Below, piece by piece: positions 1 to 12,049 of a DNA stretch of 64,000 bases. The translations under genes and the position numbers were made by a program. The stretch's first letter is position 1, and every line of letters starts with the position of its first letter. Source of the stretch: Drosophila persimilis (lineage: Eukaryota; Arthropoda; Insecta; Diptera; Drosophilidae); assembly GCF_003286085.1 (NCBI RefSeq), contig NW_020825294.1, positions 4,030,001 through 4,094,000 of the forward strand, written 5' to 3'. Under the pieces are notes generated by a model, which made no database searches, was not told the origin of the DNA, and saw only the letters and a list, made by a program, of their open reading frames with translations.

Positions 1-620
1 AAAATTGGAGCTGCCAACTGGGTGCAAACGAAATTTCGTTGCAATTTTCGGCGTCTACGCCGTTGAGCGGAAGATGGAAATTAATTTGAGCTGAAAAGAA
101 CGGCGTGGAAGGAAGAGTGGAGTGTGGAGGGGGACTCGGGGTATATCATGGATCAAAATATGGTACAATTACGTCACATTTTATGGGTATTACGTAGCAG
201 AATATGAAAGAATGTCATCATATATGGAATACAATGGCAATGATATCATTTTATAAATTAATTTTTATATAAATATGACTATGTAAATATGGTTAGGTCT
301 ATTGAGGTAGGGGGTGCTGTTTTAATGGAAGAATATTTCAGAATATTCTCTGTGAGTGGCGGGAAAATTCGCTAGAAAGTAGCTATTAAAATTTCCTTAT
401 ACTCAGAGTGAATGGAGGGAGATATTAGATGTGGGATAAGATCTTCGCTCTCGTTTCTTGGTATTAGATTCATTCATTTGTGATTCATTTATAGATGTTG
501 TGTTATCAGTTATCCGCGTTGAAATCGTTGCAATCTATCGTTTTGTCATCGACAATTTGCTTAAACTTTGTCATAGATTAGATCAAGATTAACTAGGAGT
601 TCTTTATTTTACAGAGCGTT
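1..620. other. Intron sequence, nothing notable
   Basis: Mixed AT-rich sequence without a recognisable gene. A GCTGCCAACT word at 10-19 matches the unit of the array at 2.8-3.4 kb and may be a stray copy. Confidence 0.5.
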
Positions 621-621
621 A

Positions 622-1130
622 CAAATAGATAAAAAAAGATAATAAATGTAAATAAATAAGAAAAAGAGATAACTAAAATATATAAAATAACAATGAAATA
701 TATAAAATATAATTTAAATATATATGATGCAAATAAAATATTTAAAGCATAAACAAAATATATCAAATTTAAAATAAAATAAAAATGAAATATATGAGAT
801 ATAAATAAATTAGATACAGTTTTAAAAATATATAAAATTAAAATAAAATATATAAAAAAAAATAATAATAAAAAAAATATATAAAATATATATATAAAAT
901 ATATATAAATTAGATAAACTTAAAAACAAAATATATAAAAAAAAAATAAAATATACAAATTTTAAATAAAACATATACAAAATATAAATAAAATATAAAG
1001 AAAATATAAAGAAAATATAAAGAAAATATAAAGAAAATATAAATAAAATTTAAATAAAATATAAATAAAATACAAATAAAATATACAAGATATAAATACA
1101 ATTTTAAAGAGATAAATATATAAATATTGA
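622..1130. repeat. A/T-only tract with AAAATATAAA repeats
   Basis: About 500 bases are almost purely A and T on the + strand, built from AAATAAAATATA and GAAAATATAAA words, the latter repeated near 1000-1045. Reading frames here are artefacts of composition. Confidence 0.8.
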
Positions 1131-1139
1131 CTAATATTT

Positions 1140-2440
1140 GCAAGAGCATTAGATACTCATATATACCTTCAAAGAATGATAATTCTGGTAATTCAATAGA
1201 AGGGAATCTAATGAAGAAAATGAATATCGTTTCTCCCTTTTTTGCTTTTTTACTCTTTCCTGTGTAGGCCACAAGGGGCAGCCATATCTTTGTCCCCTTC
1301 CAATCAATACATATCTTTTATAATTGCATAAATTAAAGTCCCCCTTTGGAGGCATGTTTAAAATACTTTTTTTTTTCATTTGAAAAAGTTTGAATTTTTG
1401 TGCATTTTCCAACATATTTTTGTGCATTTTGAATGCAACACATTTTTCGCCATTCGATTCCGCATGCTGTGACGGGTGGGAGTACTGCATGTGGACCCAA
1501 CCACCCCCTGCCCGGGACTCCTCCGCGATAAAAAAATGTGCAATGTTTGTGTTTTGTTTTCGATTTGTTTTCCCGCTCCGCCTTGCCTGCCCCCTGGCTG
1601 CCGCCGCGTACGTGTGGGTCGATGTCGATTGCCGATTGCTGCCGCGCTTTGGCGACAATCGGAGCGAGAGCAGGCCGCTCTCTATAGTGGGTGCCTGTGA
1701 TGGTGTGTGGCGTACGGAGTGTCGCGATATGCGTGTAATTTATCAACTATTCTTGAGAAAATATTTAGGTGTTTGCCATATTTGTGCGCAGCCACAGTCA
1801 CAGCCACAGCCACGGCACAGCACCACACACGTCTCTTGCATAATTTGTACGACTTTTGTACTTTTAATTAAAGATATTTTAGATATACATGTCGTATATT
1901 TTCTCGCTTTACCATATTTGGGGAGGCATGCCACATGGGGCACACACACACACACACACACAAACGTAAACGTTGACTTGCAAATTGGCGGGGCCCTAAT
2001 TTGTCTTTCATTTATCATCGGCAACAGGCACAGCCAAGGCATTTTTCTTGGCCATAATTAGTCGACTCGACTGTTGAAACTTCAAATAACAATCTTTTTC
2101 GAAAGCAAATATTTAACCCACCAAAAAAAAAGCAAAAACAAAAAAACACAGCCAAGAAAACGGTAATGTTTTCTTTTTCTTTTTTTGCACAAAAATTATG
2201 AATCATTTTTCGAAGATAAGAATCTTCTAAGAGATTAGTCGAAAGAATGGTAGATGGAGATGGAGAGATGAGGAGATGGAGAGATGAGGAGATGAAGAGA
2301 TGAAGAGATGAAGAGATGATGATGATGATGGTAATGATAATGGGCTACTGATGATGTCTTTTGGGGCTATATGGTGATTAGCCATACCCCCTGCCTACCC
2401 TACCCTACCCCCTCCCTGCTTTTTGGTGCGGTTTTAGAAC
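1140..2440. other. Intron sequence with a long but unconvincing open frame
   Basis: A + strand frame at 1390-2061 is open for 223 codons but is low in acidic residues, contains a His-Thr run from a (CA)n tract and resembles no family, so I treat it as chance. The region also holds (CA)n at 1941-1962 and a CCCTA tract near 2396-2411. Confidence 0.5.
2252..2331. repeat. GATGGAGA / GATGAAGA minisatellite
   Basis: About 80 bases of purine-rich units (GATGGAGA, GAGGAGAT, GATGAAGA) end in a short GAT microsatellite. It lies roughly 215 bases before RP1. Confidence 0.8.
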
Positions 2441-2483
2441 GTTTAACAACACGTACGCCATATGCGTTTTTCACATCTCTTTA

Positions 2484-2551
2484 CTAATTTGTTTTGCTTC
2501 TTTTCTCTATTTTTTTCTTCTTTCTTCTTCTCGTTCTCGTTTCAGGTATGT
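2484..2551 (+). other. osp: Recursive splice site RP1 (zero-nucleotide exon), junction 2545/2546
   Basis: A CTAAT branch-point match at 2484-2488 is followed by more than 50 nt of almost pure pyrimidine ending in TTTCAG at 2545, and the next six bases are a GTATGT donor. Acceptor and donor abut with no exon between them, which is the definition of a ratcheting point: the upstream exon is joined here, a donor is regenerated, and the next intron piece is removed. Burnette et al. (2005) showed that outspread introns of D. melanogaster are removed this way. The site is on the osp coding strand inside a very long intron, as expected. Confidence 0.85.
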
Positions 2552-2663
2552 ACGAAAAACCATAAAAAAAAAGAAGTTCTACCTCTTTCAATGCGGAACG
2601 ATCATCATAGTATAAGGAGGGGCCTTTGCGCGCGGACTTTGAAGGCTGTTTTTAAAGGTATTT
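2546..2663 (+). other. osp: Possible cryptic recursive-splicing exon after RP1
   Basis: A second donor-like site, AAAG/GTATTT, follows RP1 with its junction at 2657/2658, giving a potential 112-nt exon starting at 2546. Short cryptic exons downstream of ratcheting points are known in Drosophila and help define the acceptor before the regenerated donor wins. This downstream donor is weaker than the one at RP1, so the call is tentative. Confidence 0.35.
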
Positions 2664-2784
2664 CGCTATTTGCTAAGGCATTTGGAATGGGGATATGGGC
2701 TTGGAAATTCACTTTATATGTGTGGCTAATCGGTGGAAAACAGAGAGTTTTCCATCACCGAAGAAATGTCTAATGTGGAACACT

Positions 2785-3370
2785 GGAAACAAAGCTGCCA
2801 ACTTGTTAGAGAAAACTTCAGATCAAGACCAAAATTAGAATAATTTCTGAAAGAATAGCGGTTACAGAAGGAATACGTATGTAGTTCTTATCACTTAAAA
2901 TTAATATATCCCTTAAAAGAGCTGCCAACTCATTTAGAAGGCATTGCCAATTATTCGTTTAGCTTAAAAAAACTTTCAAATATTAAAAATATTATAGAAG
3001 AGACACAGAATGGAAAAAAATGTATACCTTGAAATATCAATGATAGGGCTGCCAACTCGTTTTAGTCTTAAAACCACCGAAAATACTATAGTTATTTCGA
3101 AAAGGATATAAATTTGTATGAATAATGCTATACCCATTCAATTTGTAGTCAAACTTTTATTAATAGCGCTGCCAACTCGCTTTATACCCTTAAAAATAGC
3201 GCTACCAGCTGCTGGGAGTCTCCACTGGCTTCTGATTTATATTGAATACCTTTTCTTATTGCCTGAAAAAGTGCTTAAAAAAATCTATAAATTTATTTGA
3301 ACTTTCAACCAACTTTACAACACTCTTTTGCGTAATTTAAACCACACTCAGGGGGCTGCCAACTCGTTTT
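2785..3370. repeat. Degenerate ~125-bp tandem array with GCTGCCAACTCG core
   Basis: The core GCTGCCAACTCG or close variants recur near 2793, 2919, 3048, 3168 and 3352 (spacings about 126, 129, 120 and 184), with AT-rich linkers sharing CTTAAAA words. The array begins about 240 bases after RP1. Confidence 0.7.
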
Positions 3371-3419
3371 CGAAACGCACGAAAATGCTCCTCAAATTAC
3401 AGGCCAGGCCTGTCCATTC

Positions 3420-5740
3420 AAATGCCATTCAACTGTTTTTTATTTGCCCCTCAATATATTTAAATTCCAGCCACCAATTTCCATTTAATGTTTATGCATT
3501 TATATTTTACAAGTATTTTTTATGGCACATCGCCATTAACTTGATATAAAAACCCGAAATTTGAGGGCAGGCCATTTGGGCCATAAATAAAGCAAATAAA
3601 TTTTAAATGAATAACATTTTAATGGGCAACAAATGCTCATAAATAATATGGACTAACAGGCAGAAATTAATTAGCAATTTAAGGAGAAAATTAACAATAA
3701 GAATTTTGCTTTCATTTGCCGCAAAATTTGTGATCCATTTTTGCTTTTTTTTGGAATTTATTTTGATCAATTTTTGGTCTTAATTTTATGAACTTTCTGG
3801 GGAATAATTTCTGCGTTTTTTCGGCTTTTATTTGATACACTTTTGCCATTTATTTCTTTAATTTTTGGCTTAAAATTTCCTTTGAAATATAAGGCAATTT
3901 TTCGTTAATTAAAACAAACAAAATTTAATTCAATTAACGCTTTGGCAACGCCCACCACAGACGCCCCAAAAGCCAAAACCGAACCTCCAGATCGGTCGGA
4001 AATCATGCCAAATATGATTTTCAAATTGGTTTCTTCATTTTTTTTTTTTTGGAACTGTTTTCGTAACGTTTTTCAGCGACCCGCAAATTTGCACGTTCAT
4101 TGGATTTCGGGTCGTGTTTACATTTTCGCCGCGTTATCAGTTATTAACCCACTTCCGCCACAAGAAATGAAAGAAAGAGAAGCGAAAAGAAAAGAAATTT
4201 TTGTAAAGAAAAAAAAACAACAACAACAACAGCAGAAAATAATTTACAGAACCTAGAAAAAAAATCTAATAAATCATCAGAGCGAATTGGGCTAATGTCG
4301 GACCGCATCGTCCCTCGTCCGTCATTCACTTGATAATTCATTTGATGCTTGAACTGAATAATCCACGAGTGTGTGAAATGAAAGCCGAGAGAGTCAAGAG
4401 AGACATATGTATATTCTAGTCAAACGGAGTAAGTAATTTTAATTAAATTAAAGAAAGAAATTATAATAATTTGCAATTAGCGGGGAAATTCCTCGTTCAT
4501 GGGGCTTGGCCTTTGACTTGAATGAATGCGAATACTCACGCTCATTCGATTCGATTCGATTCGAATCGATTTCCAATGCATTTCATTCAATTTTCATTCG
4601 AGTTGACAAATGTGGCAGCAGCCAGTCGTGTGGTTGTAGTGGTTGTAGGAGTGTATCTGTGTGCCCCACTTTATTGCCATTCAATTCGGTTTAGATTATG
4701 GTCTCTGTAGAGCTTGTAGGAAGAGATCGAGCGATGCTGGAAATTACATTTTCTAATACCCTTTTCCATAGGCCTTTATAAACCTTATAAGACGTTCCAA
4801 ATACCCCTAAAAAAGGAAGGGTATTCACTACACTCAAACCTAGTGAATATTGAATAAATCTTTGGTTGGTTTTGTGTTATGTGCATTCGTAATTTGAACT
4901 TTTCAATTCTCATTTCATTGTTTTTGTATTTGTGCGTTCATTGGAGGAGTTTTTGCTTTTTGTATTTGCGATTTGAACCGTTGACAAGGTCTAGGTGCAG
5001 CCACACGGACGGCTGTCATTCAAGATTCGAGAGAAGTTGTTGGACAATTGATTTGAATATGGAATATTTTGTCGATCTCTTGCACGCGCCGCCAATCGTT
5101 GGACATTGGACATGTGTGTTGTGGAGTGGAGAGTGGAGTGTGGAATGGAGTGTGAATGAGTACCCAATGTAGTACACGGTTCATGGCGTAATCTCTTTGG
5201 TTCAAAAGCGCCAGAAAAAAGCAAGGTAATCGAACAGTTTTGTGTATCTTTGTATCTCCATATCTCTCTGTGTGTGTGTGTTTGTATCTGCTTCCGCACT
5301 TTATGTTGAAGAAAAAAAGAAAGTACCGCGAAACACCCAAAAAATCGGTAAAAGAACAAACACCCAACGAATAAAAAAGAGCCACAGCTATCGTACTTCC
5401 GTTCCGAAAAAATCTCCGTTCCCAAGGTTTTTACACAGTAATTGTGATGCCGCTCTCTACTTCTCTTTCTACCCCTCTTCTTCTTCTTCTCTCTCTCTCC
5501 CCATATATCAATATCAATATCTGTAGGGGTACCAATAAAATGGTAGTGCCGGGTCGAAAGGGGAGGTACAAAAATAATAAAAAAAAAAAACAATTTGCGC
5601 ACCGTTTGCGTAAATTATTTTGATTTGATTTGTGAAAATTTTCAAGATTCTCTCCTTACGATTCGCGGACTTTGTTGCCAGAACATAGAGATGGTACAAT
5701 TTCTCGGAAAAAAACTTACTTTCATATCATACAAATATTT
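3420..5740. other. Intron sequence with simple repeats only
   Basis: No gene is seen. The stretch holds a CAA tract (about 4209-4233), an ATTCG tract (4544-4570), an inverted pair ATACCC/GGGTAT at 4801-4824, GGAGT-rich sequence (5113-5155), short (GT)n near 5264-5282 and a CTT/CT tract near 5473-5500. Confidence 0.5.
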
Positions 5741-5749
5741 CAGTTAATT

Positions 5750-6175
5750 CTTTATTTTGATATAGGTATTTTATTTATTTAGTTTTTAATTTTATTTATT
5801 TTTTCTATTTATTTATTTCCGTATTTATTTTATATGTATTTATTTTCGTATTTGTATTTATTCGGAATTTAATTTATTGTTTGTTTTTATACAGGTATTT
5901 TAATTATTTATTTTTAAATTTAAGTTATTTTGTTTATTTATTTATTTTCGTTTATATTTGATGTAAATATATATATATATATTTTTTAAATTTATTATTT
6001 ATTTTTAGATATATTATTTATCAATTTTAATTGATTTTTTAATAGGTATTTAATTCCGTATTTATTGTATAAATATATATATTTTTAATGTTTATTATCT
6101 ATTTTCATATGCGTATTTCTATTATTTATATATTTTAACATTTTTAACTAGTTTTTTATAGGTAATTTATTTTGT
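5750..6175. repeat. Degenerate ~130-bp AT-rich tandem array with AGGTATTT core
   Basis: TATAGGTATTTTATTTATT-like cores recur near 5763, 5891, 6042 and 6158 (spacings about 128, 151 and 116), with TATTTATTTT and CGTATTTATT words between. The AG/GTATTT words mimic recursive splice sites but lack good pyrimidine tracts. Confidence 0.6.
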
Positions 6176-6632
6176 TATTTATTTTGTACTGTGTGTTTGT
6201 ATCCTTATTTTGTGCCCTTGCCTGGTGGCCCCTGCCTACACCTTCCTCTCTTTTGCCATCCGTGCTTGCCCGTGCATGTTCGTGCTTGTTCCCGACGCAC
6301 GCTATCGTCTCTACTGGAAGTACCGTTCGTTGTTGTTGCCTGGCGCCCTTTTGCAGGGCAATTTTCGCCAGATCCACTACCCCACCCCCGCCCCCTGCTC
6401 TCATCTGGCAGTTCTTGATTCACTTCTCTTCTCCCTCGTCTTCTTCTTTTCGCTGATCATCATCGACAGCATCGACATCGATGGCTGTGGAATGGAGTGT
6501 GTGTGTGTGTGTGTCGTGTGGTGTGAGTGAAGTAATCGCCCCGTTGTGTTCTTTCATCTCTTTGCTCCCCTCTCCGACCATACCATGGGCATACTTCAGG
6601 TCGTTTCTTGGCCCACCCCCCTTCCTCTTTAT

Positions 6633-6710
6633 CCTCTATCAATGGAGCTGCCGAGCCTCTCCCCCTCTCTTCCTCTATCAATGGAGCTGCCGAGCCTCTC
6701 CCCCTCTCTT
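6633..6710. repeat. 39-bp perfect tandem duplication
   Basis: A 39-bp unit starting CCTCTATCAATGGAGCTGCC is present twice head to tail (6633-6671 and 6672-6710) with no differences seen. A partial third copy of its CTCTCCCCCTCTCTT tail follows near 6746. The unit shares GCTGCCGAGCCTCT with the minisatellite at 11.74-12.03 kb. Confidence 0.9.
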
Positions 6711-6774
6711 CAGTCTATCTCTGATGCTGATGCTGGTGCTATGCCTCTCTCCCCCTCTCTTCATTCCATCTCAG

Positions 6775-6812
6775 CTGCTGCTGCTGCTGCTGCGGCTGCG
6801 GCTGCTGCTGTT
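6775..6812. repeat. (CTG)n microsatellite
   Basis: About twelve CTG-type triplets interrupted by CGG variants. Confidence 0.9.
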
Positions 6813-7377
6813 TGTTGTTGCTGTTCTTCTTCCTCTTTTTCAGGTTGTTGAACTTCTTCCTCTTGTTCGTATTGCTCCCGCTCTGCGCTTCTGTTGTTTT
6901 TGTTGCTGTAGTTGTCGGCGGTGTTGTTCCCTCAATCAGTAGGGTCTTTGCGCCGATGTGCGCTCGTTTGTTTGCTCTCCCTCTCCCTCTCCCTCTCTCT
7001 GTCTCTCTGTCTATGCATAGAGTTCTATTATAGAAAATTATATTATTATTATGTGTACTCCACTCACGGCTGTCGGCTGGTCGACAGTACCCTGTATTTG
7101 TAGGGTGTATGGGGTTTACGGGAGTGTTTTGTAATCGAAAATAATTTTTTTGGGGTGTTTAAACAAGTCTTTTTCTTGGGAAAACCTATTAACATAGGAC
7201 ATATAAGTATTCTCTACCATATATAATGCCTTTATCTACTAAACTATCCTTCAATCATTATAATCGGATAATAATTAACGAGCGAAATGGGGGAAAAAAC
7301 TAAGCTAAAATGTGTATTTTTCAAAAAATTATCACTGGATCCCCAAAGATCCCAATCGGATTATATTTATTTCATAT

Positions 7378-7533
7378 GCATTATTATTCATTATTATTAT
7401 TTTTCATTATTATTATTCATTATTATTATTTTTCATTATTATTATTATTCATTATTATTATTATTCATTATTATTATTATTCATTAATATTATTATTCAT
7501 TATTATTATTTTTCATTATTATTATTATTATTA
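7378..7533. repeat. (ATT)n with CATT interruptions
   Basis: About 155 bases of TTATTATTATT blocks, each closed by a CATT or TTTCATT, in a higher-order period of roughly 16-22 bases. Confidence 0.9.
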
Positions 7534-10042
7534 CCCCTCTTCTAGGGTATCCCAAAGTCGCCACATTGTTTATATCCTTTTCATTCTCATTCTCCTCCTT
7601 GGTTTTTTTTGGTGTTTTTTCTTGTTCTTATTTTAAGGTATTTTTACTGTTATTATTGCACGCGCAGTCTTTGTTTTTCTTATGCAAATTTTCGGGAGTT
7701 TCATTTCCCCGTATAACCCTCTTATACGGCCTTTCCTGCCTCTTCGTTTCGTTTCATAAGAACATCTTTTTAAGGAAGCTTCCATCCCAAAAAAAACAAA
7801 AAACTTCTCTGCCAAATTCTTATAAAATTACGCTCGAAAAACATGAAAACACGATTCTCTTCTCCCTCCCTGCATATTGCATGATGTTCTTTCTGAAATG
7901 AGTTTTTTGTTTGGAGAACCCCTTTTTCTTCTCTTCTTTGTTTTTTTTTTTACCCCATAATTGTGTTTTCTGCACGCAAAAGTGTGAAATTTTGAAGATT
8001 TTAAGACTTGTTTTTACGATCAGCAAATTGTGGGTTTGGGAAAATATTGAAATTTGAGCACAAATTTCGTTGTAAGAGAAGCGAATTTTTGTGTTTTTAT
8101 AGATCGATGGACTGTTATTATATTTAATGGTGATTTCCTGAAAGAACTTTCAATTACAGTTCAATTACCATCCAAAAATGTATAGGAAATGATTGATTCC
8201 CCCCCCAATATCATTTGTTCCCACCGTTTTACAGAACGAATTTCTTGTTGTTTTCTCCTCGGATGTATATATGTGTATGGATCCGTTATCTGGGATCTGT
8301 GGGGCTCTTCAATTAGCGCCTCCGAAATAGCGGCCATAAAATCCAAATTAATTCAATTGAAAATCAGCGGGAGACAGACCCCCGGACCCCCAGACCCAGG
8401 CAGACCTCACGACCAGAGACGACGACAACGAGCTCTTATCAGGGATGACCTCTGAGAATTATCAACTGTTTGTTGTTGTTTTTATTTCTTCTGTTGCCAT
8501 AATAAAAACTAGAAATACTTGACGCTCTGCTCTGCTCTGCTATGCCCTGCTCTCTGGCTCTCAGCGTTGGCGTTTTTCGTTTGTTTTTTTTTTTTTGGGT
8601 CAATAAAAAATGCTGACCTTTTTTGTTTGCCGTTTGGAGGGCCCTCGGAGCTCAAGCTCTGGCGCTAACAGGTTTTTCCCGTACATTGTGAAGCAATTAA
8701 TTTCAAAATGGGTTTTGCTCTAAGAATAGAATGGAGGTTCCCCCCCACCCCCACCCCCTTGTGGAGACGAAGAAAGTGTTGAGTGTGGAGTGCGGGGTGC
8801 GGAGGGGAAGGCCATCAAATGGTAGACTTTGACAGGGGAGATGCCATAATAGTTGACAGACAGTTGGCTAGACTCTTGTTTTTTATGAAGATTGGAAAGA
8901 TTTGATGGGTAGAAAGGTATAAAAAGATCTTGTATCGAAGGAATGTAAAATAGTGAAGGCCTGATGGGAAATTGTACACATTTCAATCAGATATCAAGGA
9001 ATTTTCTAACAGCATATATTAGAACTGAGAAGTGTAAATTTTGCATACAAAGGAGGCTCTACTTTGAATTGTATGTAAATTATGTATGATTCTATGGCCC
9101 ATAAGAACTGATTCCATAGGAACTGTGAAGTGTTTCTCTTAAATGGTTTTAAAGTTGGAATATACTGATCTTATATGAACAAAATCCAAAATAATGCAAG
9201 TTTTGTTAAGAATTCTTCAATTTCGGGTATGATATCAAGCCCTAACCTATAAGAACTCAGCCGTTGTTGATGATATCCCTAGGAAACTGAATACATAGGG
9301 AGACTGTACTATCATATGCCCATTTATTAAGTTCCCACTCATTAAGGGTTACATTTTTCGTTGAAAATCCAAGAGAACTAGCAGCTCTCTCTTGCTAATA
9401 CTTCCAAAATAATTATACACATATGCTATGCATAATAAAAGTAAACTATATTGCATTTAAAAGGGAATGGTATATTTTTGATAAGATATCATGCATTTAC
9501 CCAAAGTAACTTGGGATTTGTTGGTCGTTTCCCTTTTAAATTTAGCATTTATAGAAAATAATACATTTTCTGATAAATTTATCATAATGTGGACAATTTT
9601 GGATGGTTTTCGCAAGGAAATCTCTAAGAACCCCCTTATGTCATATTGAAATGAATAAAAATGCAGAAAAATGCAACATTTTATATTGCCATTCACTTTA
9701 TTTGGCAAAAAACTATTCAAATATATTTATTTGCCCCATTTTGTGGCACTGATAGAACTCGCCTCACACTTTAAAACCCCATTAGAGGGGTGGGGGGAAC
9801 CTCTATTCTAATCAATACATCAATATTTATAACCTGGACCTGGGACAGGCGACCTCCACTCATGACTAACGAATTACGAACAGCTGTGTCCGAATCGTAC
9901 CCCCAATTGACACAACAAAACGACGAAATATTTCAACACAAAATCCAATCGAAAGACAGCCGAGGAGGAGGGACCTCCACCCAACCAAACCCCAAAAAAG
10001 CAAAAAGGTTCCCACAGTGTCCGTCGCATGCCGCAGACAGAG

Positions 10043-10047
<5 letters not shown>

Positions 10048-10073
<26 letters not shown>
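10048..10073. repeat. (GA)n microsatellite
   Basis: Thirteen GA dinucleotides in a row, a potential GAGA-factor binding tract. Confidence 0.9.
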
Positions 10074-10456
10074 CGACTGGACGTTCGGACACTTATGACA
10101 TTTTGCTTTTTAGCAATAAATAATTTATGCATTTTTCATATACTACATTCGGAAAATAAATATAAATATTTTTTTTTGTGAGGCAACGCCAAAGAAATTA
10201 ACAGCAATTGACGGCGGAATGCAATTTGATTTATTGGTGGATGTTGTCTCTGCAAAAAACGAGAGAAAAATAATGATTTATTTGCACGTTCGATCGGGGC
10301 TGGCACAGGGGCACAGGGGCATGCACACGTGGTGTGCCACAGCAAAATAGATCGGGAGTTTGACCCATTCTCGAAGGTGGGGGACCTCCAGACAGGCCGA
10401 GAGAAATAAACCCATTTAACTGTAAAAACTCATTGAGAACGCACACAGCACTCGTC

Positions 10457-10535
10457 TATCGTCTATCGTCTGTCTGTCTGTCTGTCTGTCTCTCTATTTT
10501 CTATTTCTTTATTTCATTCATTCATTCATTCATTC
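10457..10535. repeat. (TATCGTC)/(GTCT)n/(ATTC)n compound microsatellite
   Basis: Three simple motifs follow each other without interruption by unique DNA longer than about 20 bases. Confidence 0.85.
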
Positions 10536-11617
10536 CCCCTTATCCCCTGTTTCTTTTGGCTCTTTTCTAACGTTTTCTCGGCCTGCCTATGACAGTTAGA
10601 CCTCAGTTAGAGCTCAAGCGTAAAGAGGTCTCTGAGAACTGAAGAGGTACTTCTTTTGAAATTACGTTGGAGGTGGGGCTCTTGGGGCTTTCAGGGTTAA
10701 CTGTGCGTAGAGAGGAACCTCCGCTCCCCCGCTCCTCCGCTCTTTCGGAATATTCAAATCATTTCCCATCAAAATTAAATCAAATTTCAAGCTAAATTAA
10801 GGCAGGGGCAGATTGCGAAAGAAAGGCAGAGGAGACAACTTTTAAGGTGGGGAAACGTTCACAGATATCTACAAAAGGGAGATGGATAATGCCCGTAAAG
10901 TTTTGAATAAAGAACGGTTCTAATTTGAACAGAAAAGATCCTACGAAAATAATGGTATTCCGCCCGATTAGAACACAGAAAATACTAAAAAGTAATCGTT
11001 AATTCTGTGAAGTAGAGATAAGCCAATAAAATGTTGAGAGCAGAGGATATATTCAAGGAAGAGTTACTCAAGAAAGCCTCTATGAGACTATTTTATCCCC
11101 CAAAAAGTATTTTTTAAAACAGATCTTTTGTAATTGATACCAAATGTTAATCGATACTTCGATAAAAGTACGATTAATAGCTTGGAAACCATTGGGTAAG
11201 CAATAACCAAAGAGTATGAGCTACTGGAACCCACTGGGCCTGTGCTTTCCTTCTATTATTTCATCTTTCTCTCGAAATTAAAGTAATATCTTAAATATTA
11301 TCTTGTATTCACAGCCCTTTCTATATTATTCACACTCTTGCCATTCATTTCACATTCAAAAACTTCTCTTTGTCTTTGAAATGTCTTTCTTTTTGTTTTT
11401 CCCTGGGATTCACTTTCTAGCCCAGCAAATCGAAACGAGTTAACAAGTGTAACATTGGCCATTTGTTAGGTAATTTGCCAGAACACTCCAGCCATAGACC
11501 ACTGCTCAAAAAAAATATCCAAAGACCATAGAAAAAACAATGGAAAATCTTGTGAAAATCCCCTAATGACATCGCAGCAGCAGGTGGTAGGAGGCGGGGG
11601 GTCGGTTGGCCTTCTTT

Positions 11618-11635
11618 GGGGGGGGGGGGGGGGGG
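11618..11635. repeat. G homopolymer, 18 bases
   Basis: Eighteen consecutive G on the + strand. Confidence 0.9.
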
Positions 11636-11737
11636 AGTCTACAATTATGTAATGCGGGAAAATTGTCATCATCTTTGTGCTTTACTCTTTTTCCTTCTCT
11701 CTCTCAAGATAATTTCATTTTCCGCTTGACAAACGAG

Positions 11738-12030
11738 CCGCTGCCGAGCCTCTGCCGAGCCACTGCCCTCTGCCGAGATCTGCCGCTGTCGAGCCTCTGC
11801 CCTCTGCCGAGTTTCTGCTTCTTGCCGAGATCAGCCTCTGCCGAGCTTCTGCCCTCTGCCGAGCCTCTGCCTATTGCCGAGATCTGCCTCTGTCGAGCCT
11901 CTGCCGAGCTTCTGCCTCTTGCCGAGCCTCTGCCCTCTGCCGAGCCTCTGCCTCTATCGAGCCTCTGCCCTCTGCCTCTGTCGGGCCTCTGCCGAGCCTC
12001 TGCCTCATGCCTAAATCTGCCTTTGCCGCC
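11738..12030. repeat. CTGCCGAGCCTCTGC minisatellite
   Basis: About 290 bases are built from six-base modules (CTCTGC, CGAGCC, CGAGAT) combined as CTGCCGAGCCTCTGC and variants. Module lengths are multiples of three, so several frames stay open on both strands (for example Arg-Gly-Gln-rich on minus, Leu-Pro-Ser-Ala-Glu-rich on plus). I see no start context, splice signals or family match and do not call a gene. Confidence 0.85.
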
Positions 12031-12049
12031 TTGTAGATTATATGATTTG

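Larger units (their letters stand above)
6180..7280. other. Pyrimidine-rich, GC-richer intron segment
   Basis: C/T-rich sequence with (GT)n near 6499-6514 and CCCTCT repeats near 6975-7012. Open frames in several phases are low-complexity Leu/Ser/Pro strings and not taken as genes. It ends with a TACCCT/AGGGTGTA inverted pair near 7088-7109. Confidence 0.5.
7540..11600. other. Intron sequence with simple repeats only
   Basis: No gene recognised. It contains a CTCTG tract near 8524-8545, a C-rich run near 8741-8760, (GA)n at 10048-10073, and GTCT followed by ATTC tetranucleotides at 10457-10535. The GTCT run lacks the mini-me core, so it is not called an element. Confidence 0.5.

Noticed and set aside
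1390-2061. 223-codon open frame on plus
   Set aside because: No family resemblance, low-complexity His-Thr and Gln-Pro segments from repeats, no start context or splice structure; overlapping frames on minus are similarly open.
4991-5602. 203-codon open frame on minus
   Set aside because: The translation is Phe-, Arg- and His-rich strings from GT, CT and AT repeats, with no domain recognised.
5763-6165. Four AG/GTATTT or AG/GTAATT words that look like recursive splice sites
   Set aside because: They are copies of one AT-rich tandem unit and lack a proper pyrimidine tract; the donor halves are weak.
6826-6849. Pyrimidine tract with CAG/GTTGTT at 6843
   Set aside because: The acceptor half is good, but GTTGTT is a poor donor.
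10457-10500. GTCT repeat as a possible mini-me element
   Set aside because: The conserved core and inverted ends are absent, so it is a plain microsatellite; the same holds at 62231-62261 and 37740-37770.
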